Source: DASWJZ01 sp963761005 (GTDB taxonomy: Bacteria > Pseudomonadota > Alphaproteobacteria > Rhizobiales > Afifellaceae). From it: DNA of 64,000 nucleotides. Below the pieces are notes generated by a model, which did no database searches, was not told the origin of the DNA, and saw only the letters and a program-made list of their open reading frames with translations. A program made the translations under genes and the position numbers. The stretch lies in contig CAVXFK010000016.1 of NCBI GenBank assembly GCA_963761005.1, forward strand, positions 124,001 to 188,000. Direction: 5' to 3'. Shown one piece after another: positions 54,980 to 63,726 of this stretch. The first letter of the stretch is position 1. Each line of letters opens with the position of its first letter.

Positions 54980-55671
54980 TGGTGAAGACATTCAAGGCAC
55001 TGTCGCTGCTTGTCAGCTATCCGACGCCGGAGCTTCAGGCGAACGCGCGCGAGCTTCGCGAGGTGTTGGCGGGGGAGGGGATCGTCAGCGGCCAGGCGCG
55101 CCGTGCGCTGCATTCCCTGATCGAGGATTTCGCTTCGGGTGACCTCTACGACTTTCAGGAGCGCTATGTGCTCCTGTTCGACCGCACCCGCTCGCTGTCG
55201 CTGCATCTCTTCGAGCATGTGCACGGCGAGAGCCGCGACCGTGGCCAGGCGATGATCGATCTGAAGGCGCTCTACGAGAAGAACGGCCTTTTAATCGGCG
55301 CCACTGAGCTGCCAGACTTCCTGCCGCTGTTCCTCGAATACCTTTCGACGCGACCGCTCGGCGAAGCCACCGAGACGCTCGGACAGACGGTGCACATCCT
55401 ATCCGCTCTCGCAGAGCGGCTAGCCAAGCGCGGCTCCTCCTACGAGGCGGTCTTCCGCGCGCTCGTCGCCATCGCCGCGGCGAAGCCCAAGGACGAAGAT
55501 GTAGCCGAGCTCATGCAGGAGCCGGATCCCGATCCGACGGATCTCGCGGCGCTCGACGCAGCCTGGGAGGACGAGCCGGTGACCTTCGGGCCAGCCGCGG
55601 GTCGCTGCAAGGATGGCCTCATTGCCCGCGTGCGCGCCGCCAAGCGCCCGGCCGCTTCACCCGAAGCGTGA
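54979..55671 (+). CDS. narJ: Nitrate reductase assembly chaperone
   Basis: A 230-residue all-helical TorD/NarJ-type chaperone (LSLLVSYPTPELQ, YVLLFDRTRSLSLHLFEHVHGESRDRGQAM, ELPDFLPLFLEYLS). It holds apo-NarGH until the molybdenum cofactor is inserted and the enzyme docks on NarI. ATG 54979 overlaps the narH stop; the longer upstream open frame lies inside narH. Confidence 0.94.
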   Translation: MVKTFKALSLLVSYPTPELQANARELREVLAGEGIVSGQARRALHSLIEDFASGDLYDFQERYVLLFDRTRSLSLHLFEHVHGESRDRGQAMIDLKALYEKNGLLIGATELPDFLPLFLEYLSTRPLGEATETLGQTVHILSALAERLAKRGSSYEAVFRALVAIAAAKPKDEDVAELMQEPDPDPTDLAALDAAWEDEPVTFGPAAGRCKDGLIARVRAAKRPAASPEA

Positions 55672-55681
55672 GGAGAAGAGA

Positions 55682-56419
55682 ATGCGCGACTTCTTCGACC
55701 ACGCACTGTTCGGCTGGTACCCGTATCTCTGCCTGACGGTGTTCCTGATCGGCAGCCTCGTGCGCTTCGACCGCGAGCAATACACGTGGCGGAGCGGCTC
55801 GAGCCAGCTCCTGCGTCGGCGGCAGCTCTTCTGGGGCTCCAACCTCTTCCATTTCGGCATCCTCGTCATCTTCCTCGGCCATTTCGTCGGCCTCTTGACG
55901 CCGATCTGGGTGTTCGATGCGATCGGCATCTCGCATACCTTCAAGCAATGGATGGCGATCATCGTCGGTGGCGTCGCCGGTATCTTCTGCTTCATCGGCA
56001 TCACGCTGCTCGCGCACCGGCGGCTGTTCGATTCGCGCATTCGCAAGACCTCGTCCTTCGGCGACGTCGCGGTCCTGCTTCTGCTCTGGGCGCAGCTTAC
56101 GCTCGGGTTTGCTACCATCCCGGTGTCGCTCAACCATCTCGACGGCCACGAGATGGTGCGGTTCATGACCTGGGCGCAGGGCGTGTTCACCCTTCAGCCG
56201 GACGTCTGGGTCCTGATCGCCGGCGCGAACCCGATCTTCAAGCTGCACCTTGTCCTCGGCATGACGATCTTCCTCGTCTTTCCTTTCACGCGCCTGGTGC
56301 ACATCTGGAGCGCACCGGTCTGGTATCTCGGCCGCCGCGGATACCAGGTCGTTCGCACGAGCCGCCCCGCGGGCCGTCAGGCGGTTTCGTCGACGCGGCG
56401 CACCATTCCCGTGGAGTAG
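55682..56419 (+). CDS. narI: Respiratory nitrate reductase gamma subunit (cytochrome b)
   Basis: A 245-residue diheme membrane cytochrome with five helices. Heme-ligand His are seen in NLFHFGILVIFLGHFVGLL and KLHLVLGMTIFLVFPFTRLVHIWSAP. It oxidises quinol at the membrane and passes electrons to NarH. ATG 55682 has GAGGAGA upstream. Confidence 0.94.
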   Translation: MRDFFDHALFGWYPYLCLTVFLIGSLVRFDREQYTWRSGSSQLLRRRQLFWGSNLFHFGILVIFLGHFVGLLTPIWVFDAIGISHTFKQWMAIIVGGVAGIFCFIGITLLAHRRLFDSRIRKTSSFGDVAVLLLLWAQLTLGFATIPVSLNHLDGHEMVRFMTWAQGVFTLQPDVWVLIAGANPIFKLHLVLGMTIFLVFPFTRLVHIWSAPVWYLGRRGYQVVRTSRPAGRQAVSSTRRTIPVE

Positions 56420-56422
56420 GGC

Positions 56423-57253
56423 ATGAGCTGTGCCCTCCATTCTCTCGATTTGCCGAAACCGGAGGCGATCAGCGTCAATGGCGTCGAGATCGCGCGCGAT
56501 GACATCGCGCGCGAGGCGCAGCATCATCCGGCCGCAGCGCCGCGAACGGCCTTCGAGGATGCGGCGCGTGCGCTCGTGATCCGCGAGCTGCTGATCCAGG
56601 AGGCGCGCCGGATCGAGATGGAGGCCGCACCGCTCAGCGACGATGCCGGTCGCCGCGAGACGCAGGAGGAAGCACTGATCCGCGGCCTGGTCGAGCGCGA
56701 GGTCAAGACGCCCGAGCCGGACGAGGCGACTTGCCGCCGCTATTACGAGCAAAACAAGCGGGCGTTCCGCTCACCCGATATCTTCGAGGCGGCTCATATC
56801 CTCCTGTCGGCGCCTGCTGGCGATCGCGCCGCCACTCAGCGCGCGGAAGCTGATGCGCGGACGATCCTTTCGGAGCTGAAGCGGCATCCGGAGCGCTTCG
56901 CCGATCTCGCGCGGGCGCACTCCGCCTGCTCGTCGGCGGCCAGCGGCGGAAACCTTAGCCAGATCACAGCAGGCCAGACGACGCCGGAATTCGAGCAGGC
57001 GCTTTTTCGGCTTGACCCCGGCACGATCTCCGAGGAGCCGGTCGCGACCCGCTACGGGCTGCACATCATCAGGCTCGATCGCAGGATCGAGGGCAGGGGG
57101 CTCCCGTTCGAGCTGGTTGCCGACCGCATCGCCGATTACCTGCGCGAGAGCGTCACCCGCCGCGCGACGGCGCAATATATCGCGCGCCTCGTGTCACGAG
57201 CCGACATCCGCGGCGTCGCGATGGAGGGCGCTGAGACGCGCCGCGTCAACTGA
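56423..57253 (+). CDS. Parvulin-type peptidyl-prolyl isomerase of the nar operon
   Basis: A 276-residue protein. An N-terminal helical chaperone region (residues 1-110) precedes a rotamase domain (about 115-225: FEAAHILLSAP, FADLARAHSACSSAASGGNLSQI, FRLDPGTISEEPVATRYGLHIIRLD). Such NifM/PpiC-like genes commonly follow narI in alphaproteobacteria and probably help NarGH folding. No signal peptide is evident, so it is likely cytoplasmic. Confidence 0.9.
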   Translation: MSCALHSLDLPKPEAISVNGVEIARDDIAREAQHHPAAAPRTAFEDAARALVIRELLIQEARRIEMEAAPLSDDAGRRETQEEALIRGLVEREVKTPEPDEATCRRYYEQNKRAFRSPDIFEAAHILLSAPAGDRAATQRAEADARTILSELKRHPERFADLARAHSACSSAASGGNLSQITAGQTTPEFEQALFRLDPGTISEEPVATRYGLHIIRLDRRIEGRGLPFELVADRIADYLRESVTRRATAQYIARLVSRADIRGVAMEGAETRRVN

Positions 57254-57266
57254 ACGGGCGGAGACG

Positions 57267-57548
57267 ATGCTGTTGGGTGACCTTTTGGCGCGCTTCGCCG
57301 ACGAGAGCGTCGCCGCCGAGGCGGTCCTTTCGCTCGGCGATCCGGCGTTGCTCGCGTCGGTGCGCGAGCGAGCGGAAGCGCGCGGCCTGGAGGTCGGCGC
57401 CTTCGCGGCCGGCGCCGTCCGGCAATACGCACGGGAGGCGTCGGACGAGGAGTGGGCCACGCTGCTCAGCGCCATGAACCGTGATCCGGATCCGGGGATA
57501 GTCTGCTTCAAACGCGCTTTGGCGCACGCGCTCTCCGGCGAAGCCTGA
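57267..57548 (+). CDS. Small conserved-looking protein of the nar operon
   Basis: A 93-residue, helix-rich, acidic protein (MLLGDLLARFADESVAAEAVLSLGDPALLASVRERAEARG...) with a DPDPG segment near the end. It has a ribosome-site-like GGCGGAGA upstream. It lies between the parvulin and nnrS genes in the same direction with short gaps, so it is probably a real operon member. No known domain is recognised. Confidence 0.7.
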   Translation: MLLGDLLARFADESVAAEAVLSLGDPALLASVRERAEARGLEVGAFAAGAVRQYAREASDEEWATLLSAMNRDPDPGIVCFKRALAHALSGEA

Positions 57549-57559
57549 AGGCCTTCCCA

Positions 57560-58837
57560 ATGGTCGCGGACACTGCCGAAGGCGCCGAAATATCTGTCGC
57601 GCATCAAGAGCGCGAGGATCGCTCCGTTCCGCGCAACCGCGTTCGCCGGGGCGATGCTTCGATCGACAGACGTGGACGGCGGCGCGCCGCGCCGGCAATT
57701 CTGAGCTACGGGTTCCGTCCTTTCTTCCTCGGCGCCTCGGTCTACGCTGCCGTCGCCGTGCCACTCTGGCTTTGGATGTTCCGCTCCGGCGCCGAGCCGG
57801 CCGGACCGTTCACCGGCGCGGCATGGCACGCACACGAGATGATCTTCGGTTATCTCGGTGCGGTCATGGCCGGCTTCATCCTGACCGCCGTTCCCAACTG
57901 GACGGGCCGGCTTCCCCTGAGCGGCGCGCCTCTCGCCGCGCTCTTCGCGTTGTGGGTTCTGGGCCGCGTCGCCTGTTCGACCATTGGCTCGCCGGTCGTT
58001 GCGATGATCCTCGACCTCGCTTTTCCGGTGATGCTCTCCGCCGCGGTCTGGCGCGAGGTACTGGCCGGCAGGAACTGGCGGAACGCCCCGGTCGCGCTCC
58101 TGCTCACGCTGTTTACGTCAGCCAGCTTGCTCCATCACCTCGGGGGCTTCTTGCCGGGGCTCAGCGACATTGCGGTCCGTCTGGCGCTCGGCGTTGCGGC
58201 CGTCCTGATAGCGCTGATCGGCGGCCGGATCGTGCCGAGCTTCACGCGCAATTGGCTGGTGAAGCAAGGCACGCGCCGTCTGCCCGCAAGTTTCGATCGG
58301 ATTGATCGCCTTACGCTGGTCTCCGTCGTTGTCGCCGTTCTGGCGTGGAATGTCGCGCCCGACTTTACGATCAGCGGAGCGTTGCTCATGCTCGCAGGCG
58401 GCCTGCTCGGCGTCCGCCTCGCGCGATGGCGCAGCATGAGCACATGGCGCGAGCCGATCGTCCTCATCCTGCACCTCGGCTACGCATGGCTCGCCGTCGC
58501 CCTTCTCATGCTCGGTGCCTCTATCCTCTGGCCCGCCCTCATTCCACAAAGCGCGGCGCTGCATGCTTTGACCGCCGGCGCGATCGCCACGATGACGCTC
58601 GCGGTCATGACGCGCGCCACGCTCGGCCATACCGGGCGTGCGATCGAGACGGACGGCGCGACGCTTGCGATCTATCTGATGGTGACGGGCGGCGCGTTGC
58701 TTCGGGTGGCTGCACCGTTTTTGCCGAACCTCTACATGGCGCTGCTCACCGCGGGCGGGACACTCTGGAGCCTCGCTTTCGGCGTCTTTGCTCTCAGATA
58801 TGGGCCGATGTTGCTGATGGCGAGAGTCGAGCGGTAG
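57560..58837 (+). CDS. nnrS: NnrS family membrane heme protein
   Basis: A 425-residue protein with about 12 hydrophobic helices. The NnrS signature is YGFRPFFLGASVYA plus AWHAHEMIFGYLGAVMAGFILTAVPNWTG, whose His are heme/copper-ligand candidates. NnrS relieves nitrosative stress during nitrate and nitrite respiration. A hydrophilic 40-residue N-terminus before the first helix is unusually long, so a later start is possible. Last gene of the nar unit. Confidence 0.92.
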   Translation: MVADTAEGAEISVAHQEREDRSVPRNRVRRGDASIDRRGRRRAAPAILSYGFRPFFLGASVYAAVAVPLWLWMFRSGAEPAGPFTGAAWHAHEMIFGYLGAVMAGFILTAVPNWTGRLPLSGAPLAALFALWVLGRVACSTIGSPVVAMILDLAFPVMLSAAVWREVLAGRNWRNAPVALLLTLFTSASLLHHLGGFLPGLSDIAVRLALGVAAVLIALIGGRIVPSFTRNWLVKQGTRRLPASFDRIDRLTLVSVVVAVLAWNVAPDFTISGALLMLAGGLLGVRLARWRSMSTWREPIVLILHLGYAWLAVALLMLGASILWPALIPQSAALHALTAGAIATMTLAVMTRATLGHTGRAIETDGATLAIYLMVTGGALLRVAAPFLPNLYMALLTAGGTLWSLAFGVFALRYGPMLLMARVER

Positions 58838-58881
58838 AGGCGGGAGACCACGGCGTAGGAAGACAGTCCGCCGAGATTGCT

Positions 58882-59103
58882 ATGCCTTTCGCCGGAAGAA
58901 ACATTGCCGACGGGCGGGTCAGAGCCGGAAGCTTCAGAGCGCGGTTAGAGTCCGGTCATCGCTCAACAACCGACATCGCGCGGACGTTTTGTGACGTCAT
59001 CAATGCGCCACTAGCCGTCGTTGGTTGCGAAGTAGAAGTGTGGGTCCACGAGCACAATGTGCTGCTCGTTACGGAACGAGCAAAGCCAGACCGGGAGCCT
59101 TAG
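58882..59103 (+). CDS. Possible small protein
   Basis: A 73-residue frame (MPFAGRNIADGRVRAG...). Its C-terminal half, INAPLAVVGCEVEVWVHEHNVLLVTE, looks like a plausible beta-rich protein rather than a shadow. There is no strong ribosome site. It lies in the gap after nnrS, so it may be an unannotated small gene or chance. Confidence 0.3.
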   Translation: MPFAGRNIADGRVRAGSFRARLESGHRSTTDIARTFCDVINAPLAVVGCEVEVWVHEHNVLLVTERAKPDREP

Positions 59104-59571
59104 TGACGCCAAGTGCGTACTTGAAGCGCATTTGGAATCGAGCGCGCGCCTAACCCTTGTGGGAAGCGGGATATTTCCTTCCCGACCGTCCGATCAATCA
59201 TCGCCGGAATGAGCGCATTTCCCTATTCGGATGTTCTTCAGCCCAATAGGCAAAGCGCCGTGGTCGCGCAAGACGCAGTCGCGAATGGTCAGACCGAATG
59301 AACTCGGTCCTGCTGACGACGAAGAGCCAACTGAGCCCCTCTTCAGCACTGAAAGCTAGTTGAAAGCTTGGGCAGCTAGCCTCGTCATTGCGTCGCCCGA
59401 AATCCAAGAGGCAGCAGACCTCGAACGGCGTCGCGAATTAGGGATGAGGAGCGCCTTGTTGACATCACGTCAGAGGCGGCTTCGGGCACCCAATGCCCCG
59501 GCCGCGATGCCTTTCCGCATTCGTGCGATGGCCACTTTGCTCGCCTCGAAGTTGATCCGGGGGTGTGCGTG
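59104..59571. other. Gene-free stretch upstream of the ABC importer
   Basis: No convincing coding frame: a minus-strand frame at 59198-59407 has shadow-like composition. The local composition looks lower in GC than the flanks. It should contain the promoter of the 59.6-62.4 kb transport operon, but I see no clear operator. Confidence 0.4.
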
Positions 59572-60411
59572 ATGCCGCCGGCGGATGGGATCGGCGGCAT
59601 CGAGTTGATGAACGTTACCAAACGCTTTGTCACGCCTACCGGCGCGGTCATGACCGCGATTCGCGATGTCGATTTGACAGTTGCGCCCGGACAATTCTGT
59701 GCGGTCGTCGGGCCCACCGGTTGCGGCAAATCCACGACGTTGACTCTGACTGCAGGTCTTGACCTTCCGAGCGCTGGCAGCGTTCGGGTCTCCGGAAAAG
59801 TCGTCGACCGCATTACCAAAGGCGCCAGCTTTGTTTTCCAGACCGACGCATTGCTTCCCTGGAAGTCGGTTGTCGCGAATGTGGCACTCGGACCGATGTT
59901 CCGCGGCGTTGCAAAGAAAGATGCATTTGGAAAGGCTCGGGAGTGGTTGAACACGGTGGGACTTGCCGGGTTTGAAAACCATTTTCCCCACCAGCTTTCC
60001 GGTGGCATGCGCAAGCGCGTCAGCCTCGCCGCCGCATTGATCAACGAACCGACAATCCTGCTGATGGACGAGCCGTTCTCTGCGCTGGACGTGCAGACGA
60101 GGGCGATCATGGCCAATGAATTGCTGACTCTTTGGGAAAGAAGCGAACCATCCGTGATGTTCGTCACGCATGACCTCGAGGAGGCGATCTCGCTTGCCGA
60201 TCGGGTCGTCGTGATGACCGCCGGACCGGGTACCGTAAAGGCGGTGTACGACATTGATCTTCCGCGACCGCGCGGCGCAGTGCAGGAGATTCGCTTCAAC
60301 CTCCGTTTCCTGGAGCTCTACCGGCAGATCTGGGAATCGCTGCGCGACGAAGTTGAGCGCGCCTACTCGCGCACGGCCATCGCGGGGCCCGTGCAGGGAG
60401 CCGCGGCATGA
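59572..60411 (+). CDS. ABC transporter ATP-binding protein, NitT/TauT type
   Basis: A 279-residue ATPase. It shows Walker A (GPTGCGKST), Q-loop (VFQTD), signature (LSGGMRKR), Walker B (ILLMDEP) and switch His (VTHD). A C-terminal extension (residues 235-279) follows the standard fold. ATG 59572 is chosen; GTG 59563 is in frame just upstream. It overlaps the permease gene by ATGA. Confidence 0.9.
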   Translation: MPPADGIGGIELMNVTKRFVTPTGAVMTAIRDVDLTVAPGQFCAVVGPTGCGKSTTLTLTAGLDLPSAGSVRVSGKVVDRITKGASFVFQTDALLPWKSVVANVALGPMFRGVAKKDAFGKAREWLNTVGLAGFENHFPHQLSGGMRKRVSLAAALINEPTILLMDEPFSALDVQTRAIMANELLTLWERSEPSVMFVTHDLEEAISLADRVVVMTAGPGTVKAVYDIDLPRPRGAVQEIRFNLRFLELYRQIWESLRDEVERAYSRTAIAGPVQGAAA

Positions 60412-61310
60412 CCCTTCAGGTTGGAACGCGCCCAGATCCCGCAGTGGTGGCGTCTGCCGAGACTGCAACGGACGAAGACTCTATCGCCAAGACCGCCAGG
60501 CACAGGGCGCTCCAACGGAAGCGCCTTGTGCTGACAGCGCAAGTCACGACGGCCGTTGTGTTGATCGGGAGCTGGCAGCTCCTTTCCCACCTAGGCGTAG
60601 TTGATCCCTTTTTCTTCGGTTCGCCGCTTGGCATCGCGATGCGCTTGGCCGATTGGGCAGTGCACGGCACCGCATATGGGTCGTTCTGGTTCCAGATCTG
60701 GGTGACGATCGAGGAGGCGCTTCTCGGGTTCGCAGCCGGCGTGGGCAGCGGAATCATCTTTGGCGTGGTGCTGGGCGAAGTCCCGTTTTTGGCCGATGTC
60801 ATCGGCCCCTACATCAAAGTGGTGAATGCCCTGCCACGCATCGTGCTTGGGTCGATCTTTGTGATGTGGCTCGGCCTCGGGCTGCCCTCCAAGGTGATGC
60901 TGGCGGCCGTTCTGGTTTTCTTCGTCGTCTTCTTCAACGCCTTCCAGGGCGTCCGCAGCGTCGACCGCAACCTGGTCGCCAATGCGCGCATTCTGGGGGC
61001 GTCTCGGCTGCAGGTGGTCCAGCACGTGGTCTTTCCGTCGGCGATGACCTGGATCATCGCCAGCCTGCATGTCGCGCTCGGGTTTTCCATTATCGGCGCG
61101 ATCGTCGGCGAGTTCCTCGGCTCCCAATACGGCCTCGGGCTCGTGATCGCCACAGCTCAAAACACTTTCGATGCCAACGGCGTTTTTGGCGCCATGCTCG
61201 TCATCGGCGCGCTTGCCCTGAGCGCGGAAGGGTTGATGGCCGTTGTGGAAAAGCGGCTGCTTGCCTGGCAGCCACCACTCGCGTCGGAGAGCAACATCCA
61301 AGCCATGTAG
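60408..61310 (+). CDS. ABC transporter permease, NitT/TauT type
   Basis: A 300-residue inner-membrane permease. A polar N-terminus of about 35 residues is followed by six helices, with the docking loop NLVANARILGASRLQVVQHVVFPSAMTW near residues 185-215. Partner of the ATPase before it and the binding protein after it. Confidence 0.9.
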   Translation: MTLQVGTRPDPAVVASAETATDEDSIAKTARHRALQRKRLVLTAQVTTAVVLIGSWQLLSHLGVVDPFFFGSPLGIAMRLADWAVHGTAYGSFWFQIWVTIEEALLGFAAGVGSGIIFGVVLGEVPFLADVIGPYIKVVNALPRIVLGSIFVMWLGLGLPSKVMLAAVLVFFVVFFNAFQGVRSVDRNLVANARILGASRLQVVQHVVFPSAMTWIIASLHVALGFSIIGAIVGEFLGSQYGLGLVIATAQNTFDANGVFGAMLVIGALALSAEGLMAVVEKRLLAWQPPLASESNIQAM

Positions 61311-61380
61311 GCCCCGTTCGATCATTCAGAAATTCACGAAGAGATTCATCTCAGAATCTCAGCACAAGGAGGAAGAAACC

Positions 61381-62433
61381 ATGCTTCGAAAGTTACTGGT
61401 TCCGAAGTTCACCGGCGCTGCAGCGCTGGCCGCACTCACCATTTGCGCGGCTGGAATTGCCAGCGCGGCCGACACCATGCCCACCGTAACTCTGATGGTC
61501 GGTGGCATCGACAAGCAGATTTACCTTCCCTACCAGCTTGCCGAGAGCCTCGGCTTCTACAAGAAATACGGCGTCAACGTCGAGCTGAGCACGGAACAGG
61601 CAGGCGGCGTCGGCGCCGAGGACGCCTTGCTCTCGGGCCAGGTCAACATGGCCGGCGCCTGGTACAACCACACCATCGAATTGCAGGAGAAGGGCAAGAA
61701 CCTCATCGGCCTCGTGCAATTGTCGGTCGCGCCCGGAGAGCGAATTATGTGCGCCAAGGGCACCGACATCAAGTCGCCCGCTGACTGGAAGGGCCAGTCG
61801 GTCGGCGTGACCGACCTCGGTTCGGGTACCGATGCCCTGGTGAGCTACGTCTCGGCTCGTGCCGGCCTGCAGCCTACCGACTACACCAAAATCGCGGCCG
61901 GCGCCGGCCAGACCATGATTGCCGCGCTGAAGTTCAGCAAGGCGGTCTGCGGCATCACCAGCCAGCCGACGGTAAATGCCATCGAGAAGCTTGGCGTGGG
62001 CTACTCCGCCATCGACCTCTCAACCGGGGCCGGGGTGCAGAAGTGGCTCGGCGGTGAGTTCCCTGCCGCCACCGTGCTCGCCAGCGCCGACTGGGTCGCC
62101 TCGCACAAGGATGAGACCCAGAAGGTGGTCAACGCGCTTGTCGCCACCCTGGCCTGGATGAAGACGCATACCCCGGCTGACGTCGCCGCCGTCATGCCGG
62201 CGGACTTTGTCTCCAACCCGCTGACGTCGAAGGATGAATACATCTCCGCGCTGCAAAAGGACTGGGGACAGTACAACCTCGACGGCCTCGGCATCATGCC
62301 GCAGAACGGCCCGCAGACGGTCTTTGACATCGAGAAGGCGGCCGGCAAGATCACCGGCACGGCGAACCTCGCCACGACCTTTACCAACGACTATGTGATC
62401 AGTGCCCAGAAATTGGAGGGCATCAGCAAGTAA
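61381..62433 (+). CDS. ABC transporter substrate-binding protein, NitT/TauT type
   Basis: A 350-residue periplasmic receptor. A signal peptide (1-29, ending ASAA) precedes TLMVGGIDKQIYLPYQLAESLGFY, the ligand-loop region typical of the SsuA/TauA class. ATG 61381 has AGGAGGAAG upstream. It is clearly related to the second receptor at 62719-63723 (shared MVGGI-x-KQIYLP). The ligand is unknown. Confidence 0.9.
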   Translation: MLRKLLVPKFTGAAALAALTICAAGIASAADTMPTVTLMVGGIDKQIYLPYQLAESLGFYKKYGVNVELSTEQAGGVGAEDALLSGQVNMAGAWYNHTIELQEKGKNLIGLVQLSVAPGERIMCAKGTDIKSPADWKGQSVGVTDLGSGTDALVSYVSARAGLQPTDYTKIAAGAGQTMIAALKFSKAVCGITSQPTVNAIEKLGVGYSAIDLSTGAGVQKWLGGEFPAATVLASADWVASHKDETQKVVNALVATLAWMKTHTPADVAAVMPADFVSNPLTSKDEYISALQKDWGQYNLDGLGIMPQNGPQTVFDIEKAAGKITGTANLATTFTNDYVISAQKLEGISK

Positions 62434-62500
62434 CGGGAGCCGGCCAGCGCGATTCGCCAGTCATCTGGCAATCGCGCCGGATCGATATGAGAACGGGATC

Positions 62501-62520
62501 AGGCGGCCCATTGGCCGCCT
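62501..62520 (+). terminator. Hairpin terminator after the first binding protein
   Basis: AGGCGGCC-CATT-GGCCGCCT is a perfect 8-base stem with a 4-base loop, 67 bases after the stop, followed only by TTCCTGT. A weak terminator or message-protecting hairpin separating the two binding-protein genes. Confidence 0.65.
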
Positions 62521-62718
62521 TTCCTGTCATACCAAACGCACAGGCGGCATTGTCCGGCGCGGCAGCGTCGCCACGCGGCTCGCACTCGCGTATGCTCGGG
62601 CGTGCCGGCGGGCGCCAACAGAACCTTCAGCACTCCGCGACGATCCTGGGGCAACTGAAGGAAAGCCGGTCGTCGGCATGAACCGCGACCGAAGGGGAGG
62701 AATGAGGGGAGGTCCGCC

Positions 62719-63723
62719 ATGGTGTTGCGTCACCTGATGCCGGCCGCCGCCGCTGCGGTGGTCGCATTGTCTGCCGCGTCCGCGTTTGCCGAGGACGTCT
62801 CGATCATGGTCGGCGGGATTGAAAAGCAGATCTACCTACCGGCCGAATTGGCCGAAAGGCTCGGCTACTTCGAGGCGGAGGGCCTGAATGTCTCACTGCT
62901 GAGTGAACCGGCCGGCGTCGAGGCGGCCGGCGAGATGTTGGCAGGCGCGGTCCAGGGGGTCATCGGATTCTACGATCACAACATCGACCTTCAGGCGCTT
63001 GGCAAGTACACGGAATCTGTTGTGCAATTGGGCCAGGTACCCGGGGAGGTGGTGCTTGTCTCAACCAGACATCCCGAAATTCGTTCGGTTGCTGATTTCA
63101 AGGGCAAGAGTATCGGGGTGACCGGACTTGGCTCGTCCACCGACTTCCTGACAAAATACCTTCTGCTCAAGGCAGGAGTGAAATTCAGTGATGTGACGCC
63201 GGTGCCGGTCGGCGCCGGTGACACCCTGATTGCCGCCATGCAGCATGAACAGATACAGGCGGCGATGACCACCGAGCCGACGGTCTCCCGATTGCTGAAG
63301 TCCGGGCAGGCCAGGGTTCTGATTGATATGCGGACCGTCCCCGGCACGACGGCAGCTCTCGGCGGGAGATACCCATCCGCCTGTCTCTACATGGAGACAT
63401 CCTGGGTGAACGCGCATAAGGGCACGGTCCAGAAGCTGGCAAATGCGCTCGTCAGAACAATGCGTTTCATAGCGGGGCACAGCCCGGAAGAGATCACGGC
63501 CCTCGTGCCTGTCGACTACTATGTCGGCGACCGGGCCATGTACGTCAACGCACTCGCCGAGGGCAAAGCGATGTTTACACCGGATGGTCGAATGCCCGCC
63601 GGCGGACCAGAAAATGTCCTGGCCGTGCTGTCCCTGATCAAGCCCGGAGTCAGGGACAAGCCAATCGACCTCTCGGAAACCTACACGACGAAATTCGTCG
63701 ACGCGGCCAACGCCAGAAACTGA
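62719..63723 (+). CDS. Second ABC transporter substrate-binding protein, paralogue
   Basis: A 334-residue periplasmic receptor with a signal peptide (1-24, ending AFAE). The opening SIMVGGIEKQIYLPAELAERLGYF nearly repeats that of the gene before it. Later shared blocks are GLGSSTDFLTKYL and MTTEPTVSRLLKSGQ. It has its own ribosome site (GGGGAGG) and lies after a hairpin, with no ATPase or permease of its own, so it may share the upstream transporter with a different ligand range. Confidence 0.9.
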   Translation: MVLRHLMPAAAAAVVALSAASAFAEDVSIMVGGIEKQIYLPAELAERLGYFEAEGLNVSLLSEPAGVEAAGEMLAGAVQGVIGFYDHNIDLQALGKYTESVVQLGQVPGEVVLVSTRHPEIRSVADFKGKSIGVTGLGSSTDFLTKYLLLKAGVKFSDVTPVPVGAGDTLIAAMQHEQIQAAMTTEPTVSRLLKSGQARVLIDMRTVPGTTAALGGRYPSACLYMETSWVNAHKGTVQKLANALVRTMRFIAGHSPEEITALVPVDYYVGDRAMYVNALAEGKAMFTPDGRMPAGGPENVLAVLSLIKPGVRDKPIDLSETYTTKFVDAANARN

Positions 63724-63726
63724 AAC

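Noticed and set aside
62434..62718. Short plus-strand open frames between the two binding-protein genes
   Set aside because: They overlap the hairpin, have low-complexity composition and no ribosome site.
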